In this document: piece after piece, positions 63,590-64,000 of the stretch
Position numbering within the stretch: position 1 is the first letter of the stretch
Layout of the letters: each line of letters starts with the position of its first letter
Assembly (NCBI RefSeq): GCF_016587375.1
Contig: NZ_BNJG01000001.1
Location: 1,922,001-1,986,000 of the forward strand
Length of the DNA: 64,000 nt
Direction: 5' to 3'
Source: Ktedonobacter robiniae
GTDB taxonomy: Bacteria; Chloroflexota; Ktedonobacteria; Ktedonobacterales; Ktedonobacteraceae
Notes under the pieces: generated by a model
What the model was told of the DNA's origin: nothing
The model's input: only the letters and a program-made list of their open reading frames with translations
The model's database searches: none
Translations under genes and position numbers: made by a program

Positions 63590-64000
63590 TTAATGTTCCT
63601 TTGGGCCTTCGATGAGCAGGTTGATGGCATGGGGCAGGACGGGCAGGATATATTCCAGGCATTCTTTGACGGCCTTGGGGCTTCCTGGAAGGTTGATGAT
63701 GAGCGAGTTGCCACGCACGCCTGCCACGCCTCGGGAGAGCATCGCCATAGGCGTATATTGCAGGCTGTTGAAGCGCATGGCTTCGGCGATGCCGGGAGCC
63801 TCGCGCTCGATAACGTCAAGTGTGGCCTCGGGGGTGACGTCTCGTGGCGCCAGGCCAGTCCCGCCGGTCGTCAAGATAAGGTTCAGGCGTTTCTCATCGG
63901 ACCACTCGCGCAACAGGGCTGAAATCTGGTCACGCTCATCTGGCACGATTGCGCCCGCTTGAATAAGCGCCTCTGGGAGCTGCGTCACCAGGGAACGGAT
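63590..64000 (-). CDS. MoaB/MogA-family molybdenum cofactor protein (5' end outside window)
   Basis: The C-terminal 136 residues are present; the frame is open to the window end. MoaB/MogA adenylylates molybdopterin ahead of molybdenum insertion. Visible: [19 protein letters not shown] (the MPT-binding TTGGTG), [37 protein letters not shown] and the short MoaB-type end. No MoeA-like extra domains follow, so this is the stand-alone type. Together with the ModC-type ATPase at 42.9 kb it fits a molybdenum-using organism. Confidence 0.93.
   Translation of the reverse strand: MRSLVTQLPEALIQAGAIVPDERDQISALLREWSDEKRLNLILTTGGTGLAPRDVTPEATLDVIEREAPGIAEAMRFNSLQYTPMAMLSRGVAGVRGNSLIINLPGSPKAVKECLEYILPVLPHAINLLIEGPKEH

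Noticed and set aside
63517-63819. Extension of the WD40 gene to 63819
   Set aside because: The extra 101 residues overlap the MoaB/MogA gene in another frame and cross its terminator; the propeller is complete from 63516.

Overview
The window reads as chromosomal DNA of a spore-forming or filamentous Chloroflexota bacterium, most likely class Ktedonobacteria. This is inferred from the mix of genes: zinc-ribbon membrane proteins, a BACON-repeat surface protein, a reduced type VII (Esx/EccC) secretion set, WD40 and Ser/Thr-kinase-like proteins, and many PadR/HxlR/AraC/LuxR regulators. Almost every transcription-unit end carries a very long, near-perfect palindrome. No rRNA, tRNA, CRISPR array or intact transposase was found, so the assignment rests on style and gene content only.

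Layout. 1-5 kb: tail of a sensor histidine kinase, a broken Uma2 nuclease fragment, a LarA-like racemase and a PhoD-like phosphatase. 5-14 kb: gyrB, a zinc-ribbon membrane protein, a secreted glucosaminidase-like protein, a kinase-remnant/response-regulator fusion and clpB. 14-19 kb: a compact type VII secretion locus (two FtsK/EccC ATPases, one WXG100-like protein with Phe in place of Trp). 19.6-24 kb: scpB, endonuclease IV and the BACON protein. 24.8-32 kb: two Gfo/Idh/MocA oxidoreductases around an AraC regulator, a site-2 protease, an Lrp-type sensor with a GNAT acetyltransferase, a YbdK-type carboxylate-amine ligase and an unknown gene. 32-45 kb: SprT-like protein, a CoA-transferase/M20 peptidase/aminotransferase operon, a methyltransferase, PadR, isoaspartyl peptidase, a membrane pseudokinase, a ROK protein, a PH-like membrane protein, an orphan ModC-type ATPase, HxlR and HIT proteins. 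45.4-48.5 kb: a possible small RNA or 49-residue ORF, then a three-gene ABC-2 exporter operon. 48.6-59.6 kb: a cell-surface module (four multi-membrane glycosyltransferase-like proteins and an OafA-type acyltransferase), less GC-rich by eye, bounded by an exact 49-bp direct repeat. 59.6-64 kb: an unknown anchored protein, an M16 peptidase, a WD40 propeller and the 3' part of a MoaB/MogA gene.

The most unusual layer is non-coding. About twenty intergenic palindromes have arms of 11-34 bp and loops of 0-18 nt. Many share a small set of tips while their outer arms are unique to each site. In addition there are at least four families of dispersed small repeats: a three-hairpin CCGAAACCC/GGGTTTCGG element, a 160-bp double-hairpin PATE-like element, a 100-110-bp element with identical 24-25-bp inverted ends, and a short repeat with a TACGCGGCTAC-type core. 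All coordinates and motifs were read by eye; no homology search or folding program was run.
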